DNA of 47,037 bases from assembly GCA_949292245.1 (NCBI GenBank), contig CASEYV010000004.1, positions 1-47,037 on the forward strand, read 5' to 3'. Under the pieces are notes generated by a model that saw nothing but the letters and a program-made list of their open reading frames with translations, made no database searches and was not told the DNA's origin. Numbering within the stretch: the first letter of the stretch is position 1; each line of letters starts with the position of its first letter. Both the position numbers and the translations under genes were made by a program. The DNA is from an uncultured bacterium. GTDB lineage: Bacteria > Bacillota_I > Bacilli_A > RF39 > UBA660. Positions 15,620 through 24,313 of this stretch are shown here, piece by piece.

Positions 15620-15958
15620 ATGAGAAAATTAGAATTAAAAATTAATGATAAAGATTATCAATTACAAATGACTAGAGATAGTATTAAATGGTTAGAGGCA
15701 AATGGCTTTTCTGTTGAAGACTTTAACAAAAAGCCAATTACTTATTTTGATTTGCTATGGGCTAGTTTATTTATGGCTAACCATAAAGATGTAAATCCAA
15801 ATTTAGCTTTAAAATTAATGGATACTTATGAAAAAAGCGGTAAAAAAGTTGCAAATATCGTTAAGTTTGCGATTGAAGAATATCAAGCTTTTATGAATGC
15901 CCTATCCGATACAAGCTCGACGGAGAACGACGAGGAACTAAAGATAATCGAGATATAG
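15620..15958 (+). CDS. Tail assembly chaperone, short form (gpG-like)
   Basis: The 112-aa protein (MRKLELKINDKDYQLQMT..., SIKWLEANGFSVEDF, LLWASLFMANHKDV) matches the DUF5055-type tail chaperones that precede tape measure genes. A second open frame (-1) overlaps its end and continues to 16404, the lambda gpG/gpGT arrangement. It binds the tape measure during tail assembly and is not expected in the virion. ATG 15620 follows AGTAGGGAA. Confidence 0.8.
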   Translation: MRKLELKINDKDYQLQMTRDSIKWLEANGFSVEDFNKKPITYFDLLWASLFMANHKDVNPNLALKLMDTYEKSGKKVANIVKFAIEEYQAFMNALSDTSSTENDEELKIIEI

Positions 15959-16404
15959 TAGAAAATGAAGAAAAAGGTAAACAATACAAAAACTTAACAG
16001 ATTGGTTTTATGATTTGTTGCCTATGGCAATTACATATGGTATGTCTGTGAAAGAGTTTTGGGATGGAAACCCTGACTTGTTCTGGGCATACCGTTTTTC
16101 TTATTTTGACAAATTAAAACGTGAACAAGAAATGTTCAATAATAATGCTTGGCTACAAGGGGCTTATTTTCATGAAGCAATATCGGTGGCATTGTGTAAT
16201 GCTTTTGGCAAACGAAAGGTTGAATACTCGAAAGAACCATATAACATATATAAAGACAAAGTTGAAGACAAAACAAAAGCGAGCGATGCTTTAGTAGCTA
16301 AAATAAAGGGAAGAGTATCACAGGTACAATCAATTTTAAAAAATAAAGAAAGTAGCACTACTGAAAGGGAAACAATCCAAGAAAGTGGTGAGCAAAATGG
16401 ATAG
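15877..16404 (+). CDS. Tail assembly chaperone, frameshift extension (gpT-like part)
   Basis: This -1 frame is open from 15877 and has no good start: the only early candidates are TTG 16015 and 16018 without a ribosome site. The segment DWFYDLLPMAITYGMSVKEFWDGNPDLFWAYRFSY is the typical gpT-like part. Production by -1 slippage near the end of the upstream frame is therefore likely. No canonical X-XXY-YYZ site is seen in the overlap; T-TTT-ATG at 15889-15895 is the best candidate. Coordinates give the open frame, not a free-standing gene. Confidence 0.7.
   Translation, partial: RISSFYECPIRYKLDGERRGTKDNRDIVENEEKGKQYKNLTDWFYDLLPMAITYGMSVKEFWDGNPDLFWAYRFSYFDKLKREQEMFNNNAWLQGAYFHEAISVALCNAFGKRKVEYSKEPYNIYKDKVEDKTKASDALVAKIKGRVSQVQSILKNKESSTTERETIQESGEQNG
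16352..16391 (+). promoter_or_regulatory. Late leader hairpin, copy 4 (tape measure)
   Basis: GTAGCACT (16352-16359), stem CACTAC pairing with GTGGTG (one G-T pair), loop containing AAAGGGAAA. The 3' arm holds the ribosome site GGTGA of the tape measure gene. Unlike the other copies it lies inside a coding region, the end of the chaperone extension. Confidence 0.75.
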
Positions 16405-19400
16405 TACACAAACACTAGAACTGCAAATAAAATCAAAATCACAAGAAGCGAAAAACAGTGTAGACAGTTTGGTTAAGAGTTTAACTGGGATAGAAAATGT
16501 ATTAACAAACATATATACCCGATTAGGCAACATTGAAAAAAAATCAAACACGAGTGTTAACAAGACAATAAGTGACATTGATGAATTAAAATCTAGATCA
16601 GATAAGGCAACAAATAGTATTAACAAACTTAGTAAGAGTTTAACATTAAGTGGAACTTATGTAGCAATAAAACGTTTCACAGGTCAATTTTTGGATTGGA
16701 TGAACGAAGCTGTTGATTATACCGAACAATTAAATTTGTTTAATGTAGTATTTAAGAACATTGAGAAAGATGGAGTACAAACTTTTTCGACTTTAGGCAA
16801 AGAAGCAACACAATTTCAGTATAGACTTAATGAAGCCTTCGGAACTAACAAGACACAAACTTTTTATATGCAAGGTATCTTTCAATCTATGGGTGAATCA
16901 GTTGGCATTCCGGACACGTATTCTGCAATAATGTCAGAAACGATGACTAAATTATCTTATGACCTAGCATCTTTGTATAACAAAACCGAAAAAGATACAG
17001 CTGAGGCTATAAGAGCTGGTGTATATGCTGGGCAAACTAAACCTTTAAGAAGTTACGGTATTGATGTTACCCAACAAACATTACAGCCGATTCTTGAATC
17101 ATTGGGAATTGATGATAGAACAGTAAAACAAATGACGCAAGCTGAAAAGGAAATATTGAGATATATTGCCACAATGAAACAAGCAAAAGTTGCGATGGGA
17201 GATTTGGCGAATACCATAGAATCTCCAAGTAACCAATTAAAAGTTTTTAGACAGCAATTAGTAGAAACGAAAGTTGCTCTTTCAAGTTTGTTTATGGGAA
17301 CATTTGCAAACGTATTGCCTTATTTTAATGCATTTTTAATGGTAGTTAAAGAAGTAACAAAGTCACTTGCAGATATGTTCGGTATAGAACTTACCGATTA
17401 TAATTCTGGTATAGCTAGTCAGGAAGATGCTTATGTAGATTTAGAAGATAGCATAGACGGTGCAGTTGAGAGTGCAAAAGAATTGAAAAGGCAAACATTG
17501 GGATTTGATCAAATAAATAATATTAACGAAAATAAAGATTCTGGAAGTGGCAATGGTTCGAATTTAATTGATGGAATTGATCAAAGATTGCTCGATGCAA
17601 TCAAAGGCTATGATAATGGTATGGAAAGTGTAAGAATGAAAGCTACACAAATCAGAGATAACATTATGGAATGGTTAGGCTTTACTAAGGAGATAGATCC
17701 CTTAACTGGCGAAGTTAGTTTTAAATACGAGGGAATTAATAAAACTTTAGGTAATATTTGGAAATCCTTTATGAACTTAAATACACAAGGTAAAATACTT
17801 GTAGGAATAGGACTGTATGCATTGGTTAGTAAATTATTAGGTGGTACAAAAAAATTAACTACTGCATTAGGTGCGGGAACAGGACTATTAGGAGGTACAA
17901 AAAAACTATTATCTCCTATGAAATCCTTATATAAGTCGTTAGATAACGTTAATTATTATAATAAATCATTAACACAAGGATTGAAGGAAGGAATAACAAA
18001 TTGGTCCAAATCTTTAACTATGGCAGATAGATTTAAAGTATCTTTAATTGGCATTTTAGGTTTATCAACAAGTATGAGTGGAATGGCATCTGCAATGAAA
18101 AGTGTATCGGATGAAGGATGGAACATGGGAAATTCGTTACAAGCGGCAGCTAGTGGTTTTGGTAGTATAGCTAGTGGTGCTTATATTGGGTCGATATTTG
18201 GTCCTTTAGGTACTGCAATCGGTGGAGCAACTGGAGCTTTGTTAGCTCTTATTAGTGCTACTGATGGATATGAAACAGAAAGTGAAAAGATGTTGGAAAA
18301 GACAATGGAGTCTAATGAGGCAATGAAAGAATATGTGAATTCAATTAATGAAACAAAAAAAGCATTGGAAGATAAATTGATTTCTGACTTATCCGTAACA
18401 CAGCATCATGAAAATTTGTTACAAGAAATGGAAGAATTAATCGATGCAAATGGAAAAGTAAAAGAAGGTTATGAAGATAGAGTCAACTTTATTCTCAACG
18501 AATTGAATACAGCGTATGGAACGGAATATGAACTAATTGATGGCATTATAAGTAAAAATGGTGAGCAGGTAAAAAGCTACGAAGAGATAGAGACAGCAAT
18601 TCATGGAATTATAAAAGCAAAGCAAGCTGAAATAATTTTAAATGCATACGAAGAAGAATACACAGAAGCATTAAAGAGAAATTTAACTAATTTTGCAAAA
18701 AAAGAGCAAGCTTTAAAAGACTTGGTATCAGCACAAGAGGCGGTAAATAAAAAGCAACAAGAATGGGAACAAATTGTCGCAACAACACCTACAAATTTAT
18801 TAAGTGTTGAAATGAATAACTATAATACTGAGTTGAATAAATTAAAAGAAAACTTAAAAATAGCAGAAGAGACATATAATGGCTATGTTAAACAATACGA
18901 AGAAGATAGTAAGCTAATAATAAACTATGAACAATTAAAAACAGATGTCCTTATGGAAAATTATGAGAATTTAGAAGAAAAAATCGTGGAATTAACAAAT
19001 GTTTACGAGAAAGAGAACAATGGTCAAGTAGAAAATGTGAAAGCTACAATGTCTGAACTCTTGAAATACTATAAAGAACAAGGCGATATGATGCTAGAAA
19101 CCGTCAAGGAAAACGGTGGAGAAATTACAAAAGAATTGGAAACTCAAGCTTATTCTAATTATAAGATAGTCTTGAATTCGTTAATATCCCAATCTCAAAC
19201 CATAGATGGTATGACAGATGAAATAGTGAATACATGGATAACTCTGGCAAAACAAAGTGAAGCTGGATTTTTGGAAGGTTTTTCAAAATTGCCAGAAGAT
19301 ATTCAATCTGAAGTTGTTGACAAAATGCAAGAAAAAGGTTATTCGATTAGTGAAGAGTTGCAGAAGGGAATAAATAAAATAAACCCGAAAATCAATATAG

Positions 19401-19846
19401 ATGTTGACACTAAAAAGGCAAGTGGCAAACTCACTACTTGGATGGAAACCATAAGAAAAACCCTAAATTCTATGCTAGATAATATAGAAATTATGAACAA
19501 TAATAATAGCGGTTTTAAATCTAACGGAGGAGCTTATTTTAATGGCAAATGGCATAACATACAGCAGTTTGCAAACGGTGGTTCACCATCCCACGGAACT
19601 TTATTTTGGGCTGGCGAAGCAGGTGCAGAAGTGGTAGCGAATGCAAATGGAAAGACAGAGGTGCTTAATCAATCACAAATCGCTAGTACAATATATAGTG
19701 CTGTATATAATGCTATGAGTCAATTCAGTGGGCAATCTAGCGAAATAGATGTTTATGTTCATACTGATGAAGGAACAGTAATAGATAGAATAGAACAAAG
19801 AATAAAGCAAACTGGACAATTTCCATTTACAATTCCGACATACTAA
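16397..19846 (+). CDS. Tape measure protein
   Basis: At 1149 aa this is the longest protein in the window. It starts with a coiled coil (residues 1-90), has a conserved tape-measure core (about 100-330, with MQGIFQSMG, LYNKTEKDTAEAIRAGVYAGQTKPLRSYGID), a Gly/Ala-rich hydrophobic stretch near 590-625 (GAYIGSIFGPLGTAIGGATG), a long coiled coil and a C-terminal GTLFWAGEAGAEVV segment common in Bacillota phages. It sets tail length and may help DNA passage. ATG 16397 is chosen by the ribosome site GGTGA at 16387-16391. Confidence 0.92.
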   Translation: MDSTQTLELQIKSKSQEAKNSVDSLVKSLTGIENVLTNIYTRLGNIEKKSNTSVNKTISDIDELKSRSDKATNSINKLSKSLTLSGTYVAIKRFTGQFLDWMNEAVDYTEQLNLFNVVFKNIEKDGVQTFSTLGKEATQFQYRLNEAFGTNKTQTFYMQGIFQSMGESVGIPDTYSAIMSETMTKLSYDLASLYNKTEKDTAEAIRAGVYAGQTKPLRSYGIDVTQQTLQPILESLGIDDRTVKQMTQAEKEILRYIATMKQAKVAMGDLANTIESPSNQLKVFRQQLVETKVALSSLFMGTFANVLPYFNAFLMVVKEVTKSLADMFGIELTDYNSGIASQEDAYVDLEDSIDGAVESAKELKRQTLGFDQINNINENKDSGSGNGSNLIDGIDQRLLDAIKGYDNGMESVRMKATQIRDNIMEWLGFTKEIDPLTGEVSFKYEGINKTLGNIWKSFMNLNTQGKILVGIGLYALVSKLLGGTKKLTTALGAGTGLLGGTKKLLSPMKSLYKSLDNVNYYNKSLTQGLKEGITNWSKSLTMADRFKVSLIGILGLSTSMSGMASAMKSVSDEGWNMGNSLQAAASGFGSIASGAYIGSIFGPLGTAIGGATGALLALISATDGYETESEKMLEKTMESNEAMKEYVNSINETKKALEDKLISDLSVTQHHENLLQEMEELIDANGKVKEGYEDRVNFILNELNTAYGTEYELIDGIISKNGEQVKSYEEIETAIHGIIKAKQAEIILNAYEEEYTEALKRNLTNFAKKEQALKDLVSAQEAVNKKQQEWEQIVATTPTNLLSVEMNNYNTELNKLKENLKIAEETYNGYVKQYEEDSKLIINYEQLKTDVLMENYENLEEKIVELTNVYEKENNGQVENVKATMSELLKYYKEQGDMMLETVKENGGEITKELETQAYSNYKIVLNSLISQSQTIDGMTDEIVNTWITLAKQSEAGFLEGFSKLPEDIQSEVVDKMQEKGYSISEELQKGINKINPKINIDVDTKKASGKLTTWMETIRKTLNSMLDNIEIMNNNNSGFKSNGGAYFNGKWHNIQQFANGGSPSHGTLFWAGEAGAEVVANANGKTEVLNQSQIASTIYSAVYNAMSQFSGQSSEIDVYVHTDEGTVIDRIEQRIKQTGQFPFTIPTY

Positions 19847-19884
19847 AAAAGTGTCAATCGTATAAGTAGTCTTGACACTCGATA
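19847..19884. terminator. Bidirectional terminator between tape measure and lipoprotein genes
   Basis: Arms AGTGTCAA (19850-19857) and TTGACACT (19872-19879) form an 8-bp stem, with A-run on the left and T-run on the right, between the convergent ends of the tape measure and lipoprotein genes. The lipoprotein stop codon lies within the left arm. It would end transcripts from both sides, although the late operon must read past it. Confidence 0.75.
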
Positions 19885-20192
19885 TTTTTGATTATAATTT
19901 CATAATCTTGAATATTAGATAAGTTTCCAGTATATAAGCATTCTACATTTTTTACTTCACCAGATTCCAAAACGAACGAATAAATACAATTACCTTCTTC
20001 CGTTAATTCACCGTTTTTATAAACTAATTTAATATGAATATGATTACATTTTTCATTAGAACTGTTTTTGACACTACCAACGCTATGATATAAACCACCT
20101 ATTTTCTCCCACCTAAAATTTGAAGCTTCAAATTTTTTCCCACATCCACACAACATAATACAACATACTACTAATAATAATATTTTTCTCAT
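19854..20192 (-). CDS. Lipoprotein, likely lysogenic conversion (moron) gene
   Basis: The 112-aa product has a signal peptide (MRKILLLVVCCIMLCGCGKK) with a lipobox ending in C, so it would be anchored outside the host membrane. The mature part, with SVGSVKNSSNEKCNHIHIKLVYKNG, resembles the FxLYD domain of bacterial lipoproteins. It is the only - strand gene in the late module, with its own promoter and a shared terminator: the usual form of a moron expressed from the prophage. ATG 20192 is preferred because AGGAG then lies 7 bases upstream; the ATG at 20198 is too close. Confidence 0.8.
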   Translation of the reverse strand: MRKILLLVVCCIMLCGCGKKFEASNFRWEKIGGLYHSVGSVKNSSNEKCNHIHIKLVYKNGELTEEGNCIYSFVLESGEVKNVECLYTGNLSNIQDYEIIIKNIECQDYLYD

Positions 20193-20215
20193 AAACATTC
20201 TCCTTATCCATTCAA

Positions 20216-20245
20216 ATTATATCAAATAAATTAAAAAATGTGTAG
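20216..20245 (-). promoter_or_regulatory. Promoter of the lipoprotein gene
   Basis: On the - strand a perfect -10 TATAAT (20221-20216) lies 24 bases before the start codon, after an A/T-rich spacer. No good -35 box is present at 17 bp (the position overlaps the late leader element on the other strand), so it is a weak or regulated promoter. Confidence 0.5.
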
Positions 20246-20279
20246 CACTTTCTTTCGAAGGGAAATTGAAAGACGGTGA
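20240..20279 (+). promoter_or_regulatory. Late leader hairpin, copy 5 (distal tail protein)
   Basis: GTGTAGCACT (20240-20249), inner stem CTTTC/GAAAG around a loop with GAAGGGAAA, outer CACT pairing with GGTG (20275-20278), which is the ribosome site of the next gene. The element overlaps the upstream region of the lipoprotein promoter. Confidence 0.78.
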
Positions 20280-20283
20280 AAAA

Positions 20284-20727
20284 GTGATAAAGGAATTTAC
20301 TTCAAACGGATATAAATATGTTTTAGCAAGTCCAGTTCTTGTAGTTTCAAAAGTAAAATTAAATAACATAGATATATCTAAATATTTGTCTAATCAAACA
20401 AAAGTGGGTTGGTATGATGTTTCTAAAAACAGTGGTAGAGACACAACAAACGCCGATGGCACCATGATATTAAATGTTATATCAACGAAATATAGACTTG
20501 ATTTAGCAACAAGACCATTGACGGAAGATGAAATAGTAGATTTTTTCACAGAAATAATAAAAGCACCAACATTAACAGTTCAATTTCTAGATCCATTTAC
20601 AAAAACATGGAAAACTATATCTTGTTATCGCGGAGATAGAACAGTTCAAGCGATGTTACCTTACAATACACCAGATGGACTTGTGGAATTATATAATTCG
20701 GTTACACAAGCGATTATAGAATTGTAG
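20284..20727 (+). CDS. Distal tail protein candidate (DUF6711-like)
   Basis: The 147-aa product has the pattern VSKVKLNNIDISKYLS ... TKVGWYDVSKNSGRDTTNADGTMILNVI ... KYRLDLATRPLTEDEIVDFFTEI, known from small proteins between tape measure and tail hub genes of Bacillota phages. By position it is the distal tail or an adaptor ring. The start is taken at GTG 20284 after GGTGA, although spacing is short; an in-frame TTG at 20266 lies inside the hairpin. Confidence 0.65.
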   Translation: MIKEFTSNGYKYVLASPVLVVSKVKLNNIDISKYLSNQTKVGWYDVSKNSGRDTTNADGTMILNVISTKYRLDLATRPLTEDEIVDFFTEIIKAPTLTVQFLDPFTKTWKTISCYRGDRTVQAMLPYNTPDGLVELYNSVTQAIIEL

Positions 20728-20734
20728 GTGTTAT

Positions 20735-22420
20735 ATGGCAACTACAAACTTCATAAACGAATGTAAAAATCGTGCTAATGGAAACAGATTAGGAAAGATT
20801 ACTGTCGAAGGTGTTACATCGCCAATAACTAATAGTGATAATTTACAAAAAATCAAAATTAGTGGTGGATGTTATGTTGATGGAAATATCATTGGAACTG
20901 TATATGTAAAAAGTTTAACTGCTAACTTTACTGCAAGAAATAGTAATACTGATTTAATAGATAAAACTATATATGCACAAATTGGCGTAAAATATGCCGA
21001 TAATTCAACAGAATATATAAATATGGGCAAATATATTGTAGACAAGCCAATTAACGAAAAAACGGCAAATTTATCGCAAATAACGGCATATACAGAACTG
21101 ATTAATAATTTGGATAATAAATATGAGTGCAGTATTGATTTTTCTAATAATGATGTGACGTTAGAAGATTTCTATATTGATGTATGTAATCAATTAGGAC
21201 TAACTCCAACGACAACAACATTTATAAACAGTACAATACCAGTTCTTGCCAACCCATTTACAAATGGTGAAAAAAACAGGGTGGTATTGCAAACTGTCGC
21301 TAAAATTGCTTGTTCTTGGGTTGAAATAGATGACGATACTAATAAAATTGACTTATGTTGGTTAAGTCAAAGTGAAACGCCGGATTATACATTTTATTTA
21401 AACGACTACGCAACTTTAGAAGGCGGAGAAATAAAATACGGACCGATAAATTGTCTTATTATAAAAAACAGTCAAATTGATGACGAAAACGTGACTAACA
21501 AAGATCAAGAAAGTATTGATTTGTATGGCGAAAATTCAATAGTAATTAGCGAAGATTACATTTTATACAATGCCGAATTAAGACAACAAGCTATAAATAA
21601 TATATGGAATAGAGTTCATAATATGACTTATGTTGATGCCAAACTAATAACATGTTATGGAAAACCTTTCTTAAAACTGGGAACTAAAATAAGGATTCAT
21701 ACAAGTGAAACAGAATATTTTGATACTTATGTTTTGAAACATGATTTTACTTATGACGGAACATTTCAGAGCGTTATAGAAAGCCCAGCGCTAACTAAAC
21801 AAGAAATAAAGACAAAACAAGATATAACATTACAAGAAAAATTATCCAATACCGAAATAGAGATAAATAAGCAAAAACAACAAATCAATGCAGTTGTATC
21901 TACACAAAACGAACAAGGCGAAACAATAGCACAATTACAATTAAACTCGGAAGAAGTAAACATAATTATCAGTCAAACCAATGAGAATGTTAATGAATTA
22001 AATAACGCAGTTGTTGAAAACCAAAACAACATAGCTAGTCAGCAAGACGACATTTCAAATTTAAATGCTAACCTATCAAATACAAATGATGAATTAAATC
22101 AAGTAAAAAATGATTTATCTACGGCTAACAGTACAATAAATGAAATGAAATACACATTTACAACTGATGAATTAAAGATACAGTCAGCCAATGATCCTAT
22201 TAATTCAGCTTTGGACAACCAGGGTATTAGAGTTTATAATTACACGACATTAAAATCAGTCTTAAATGATAAAGGTAGTGGTTTTGACGATTTAATCGTT
22301 ACAAATACAGCTCAAATTGCTTATTTAAAATTTGTAAAAGCTACTGATGAAGATGGAGAACCAGTAACAGATATACACCATTTGGTTTCTAACATTCAAA
22401 CAGTAGAGGATTTATTGTAG
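20735..22420 (+). CDS. Tail hub / tail-associated protein with C-terminal coiled coil
   Basis: The 561-aa protein begins with a gp27-like hub domain (residues about 1-360, with IKISGGCYVDGNIIGTVYVKSLTANF and YINMGKYIVDKP) and continues with a long coiled coil (about 365-470, many Gln/Asn heptads) ending in a fibre-like tip. Such proteins cap the tail tube and connect to receptor-binding proteins. No peptidase motif is seen. ATG 20735 follows TAGGTG. Confidence 0.75.
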   Translation: MATTNFINECKNRANGNRLGKITVEGVTSPITNSDNLQKIKISGGCYVDGNIIGTVYVKSLTANFTARNSNTDLIDKTIYAQIGVKYADNSTEYINMGKYIVDKPINEKTANLSQITAYTELINNLDNKYECSIDFSNNDVTLEDFYIDVCNQLGLTPTTTTFINSTIPVLANPFTNGEKNRVVLQTVAKIACSWVEIDDDTNKIDLCWLSQSETPDYTFYLNDYATLEGGEIKYGPINCLIIKNSQIDDENVTNKDQESIDLYGENSIVISEDYILYNAELRQQAINNIWNRVHNMTYVDAKLITCYGKPFLKLGTKIRIHTSETEYFDTYVLKHDFTYDGTFQSVIESPALTKQEIKTKQDITLQEKLSNTEIEINKQKQQINAVVSTQNEQGETIAQLQLNSEEVNIIISQTNENVNELNNAVVENQNNIASQQDDISNLNANLSNTNDELNQVKNDLSTANSTINEMKYTFTTDELKIQSANDPINSALDNQGIRVYNYTTLKSVLNDKGSGFDDLIVTNTAQIAYLKFVKATDEDGEPVTDIHHLVSNIQTVEDLL

Positions 22421-22430
22421 GAGGTGAATT

Positions 22431-24299
22431 ATGAATATAGGTGAATGGTATTCGTATACTGGGACACCAGAAACGTCTACATTTTCTCATGAAGCAGGAA
22501 TTGATGTAATGGTAGTAAGTCAAAATCAAATAAACAATACATCTTTGATAAGAATTAGACCGTGGGGAATTAAATTGAGTGGTAGTACTTACAATCTAAA
22601 CCAACAAACTTTAACAGTTCAAGTCGATGATTTAAGTAAAACTTCAAAAACTTCAAAAACTTCAAAAACTTCAAAAACTTCTTACGATTTTAGACAAGCA
22701 ACTATTGATGAAAAGTTTTATTTAACTGATAATTATCCGTTTAAAAAGGCTAGTGGTAGTGGCAGTTTAGTTGATGGTGCTTACGTTTATGATTTTACGA
22801 TTACACATGAAGATGATGGTACTAAAACAATACCAATTTATGCTTTAATACCATTTCACAATAGTGCTTCAGGAAGAGATTGGGTTGTTGATATTGATTT
22901 AGAATTACCAGCTATAGCAAGAGCAAATACGGTTGTTATTTCAAAAACGTACATTGACGATCCAATTAATATAGCGATCAACAAAACCGATGATTCTTTT
23001 ACAACAACATTAATTTATAATGCAGTAAATACCGATGGAACAGTAACCACAGAAGAAATCGCAAATAAAACCGCCAACAAAAATATAAGTTACACAATTT
23101 CAACAGAAAAATTAACAACAATTCTTTCTAAAAATAAAACGTCTACGAGTGTTTTAGGGATTTTATATGCGTATACATATTCTGGAAATACACAAATTGG
23201 TCAAAAATCCTATGATTTGACTTTGAACATAGAAGAGACCCCACCTATTGTGTCGGCAACAGTTGTGGATACTAATGCTACTACAATCGCACTAACTGGC
23301 GATGGTTCCAAAATAATTAAATATATTTCAAAACCAAAAGTAACAATAACTGCTCAGGCTCAACAGCAAGCCGATATTTCAAGTTATTCTACGGTTTGGG
23401 GCAATTCAAGTTCGACAGCTCAAGAAACAACGTTCAACAGTGGTATAGATAGTAATATCGTAACTGTGTCGGCAAAAGATAGTCGTAATTGGGTAGGCGA
23501 GGAAGAATATGATTTAAATGCTCTAGGGAAATATATTGAGTATATTAAGCCTAATTTCAGTAAGTTTACTTTAAGTCGACCTGAAACGACATCTAATACG
23601 ATAAACGCTGATTTAACTGGTGTTTGGTTTAATTCTTCATTTGGTGCTACTTCAAACACATTAGAATTTAAATATCGCTATAAAGAAAAAGGTGGAGAAT
23701 ACGGAGATTATCAAACAATTACTTTAACAACAAATGAAAACAATTTTAGCTTTAACGGAAGTTTAGGCAGTTCATTTAATTACCAAAAACAATATGATTT
23801 TGAGTTTATTTTGACAGATAAATTGATGAGCGTTATAACAACATTTAATCTTGAAAAAGGTGAATCAATTATAAGAGTTGCTGAAACTTATGTTAGAATT
23901 TTAGGAGACATAAAAATTAAAGGGAATATAAATATAAACGATGAATTATTAGATGATTTTATTATTGAACAAAATAAAAATTCTAATGGAAATTATATAA
24001 AATATAAAAAAGGCTTTTTGTTACAATTTGGTACTGTAGTAGCACCGGCAGATCAAACCTATGCCGATTTAAATTTTCCAACGGCGTTTTCAAATAGCGA
24101 TATACTCGATATTAGAATTCAAGCAGGAATTAGATATATTGGTGGGGCTGGTTATGGTGGTTCTGCACAATTAACAACATTAACGACACCACAAATTCAA
24201 ACTAATTCATCAGGTTTTATTTATAATGTAAAAACAGATGGGACAGCACCAAATTTCCAACGTCATCTAGAATGGCTGGCTATTGGAAATTGGAAATAG
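22431..24299 (+). CDS. Tail/baseplate fibre protein with in-frame SKT repeats and gp53-like end
   Basis: The 622-aa protein is almost all beta, like the DUF859 fibre family, with Ig-like modules in the centre and a C-terminal tip ending HLEWLAIGNWK like receptor-binding gp53-type domains (preceded by LLQFGTVVAP). Near residue 70 a tandem repeat encodes SKT five times. It is likely the host-binding or baseplate protein. Ribosome site AGGAGGTG. The last codons overlap the upstream region of the next gene. Confidence 0.75.
   Translation: MNIGEWYSYTGTPETSTFSHEAGIDVMVVSQNQINNTSLIRIRPWGIKLSGSTYNLNQQTLTVQVDDLSKTSKTSKTSKTSKTSYDFRQATIDEKFYLTDNYPFKKASGSGSLVDGAYVYDFTITHEDDGTKTIPIYALIPFHNSASGRDWVVDIDLELPAIARANTVVISKTYIDDPINIAINKTDDSFTTTLIYNAVNTDGTVTTEEIANKTANKNISYTISTEKLTTILSKNKTSTSVLGILYAYTYSGNTQIGQKSYDLTLNIEETPPIVSATVVDTNATTIALTGDGSKIIKYISKPKVTITAQAQQQADISSYSTVWGNSSSTAQETTFNSGIDSNIVTVSAKDSRNWVGEEEYDLNALGKYIEYIKPNFSKFTLSRPETTSNTINADLTGVWFNSSFGATSNTLEFKYRYKEKGGEYGDYQTITLTTNENNFSFNGSLGSSFNYQKQYDFEFILTDKLMSVITTFNLEKGESIIRVAETYVRILGDIKIKGNININDELLDDFIIEQNKNSNGNYIKYKKGFLLQFGTVVAPADQTYADLNFPTAFSNSDILDIRIQAGIRYIGGAGYGGSAQLTTLTTPQIQTNSSGFIYNVKTDGTAPNFQRHLEWLAIGNWK
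22638..22681 (+). repeat. 9-bp tandem repeat inside the fibre gene
   Basis: The unit ACTTCAAAA occurs four times in full from 22641 to 22676, with partial units on both sides, and encodes repeated Ser-Lys-Thr. The unit is a multiple of three, so slippage would change linker length but keep the frame. Confidence 0.9.
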
Positions 24300-24313
24300 A
24301 TAGAGGTGAGTTA

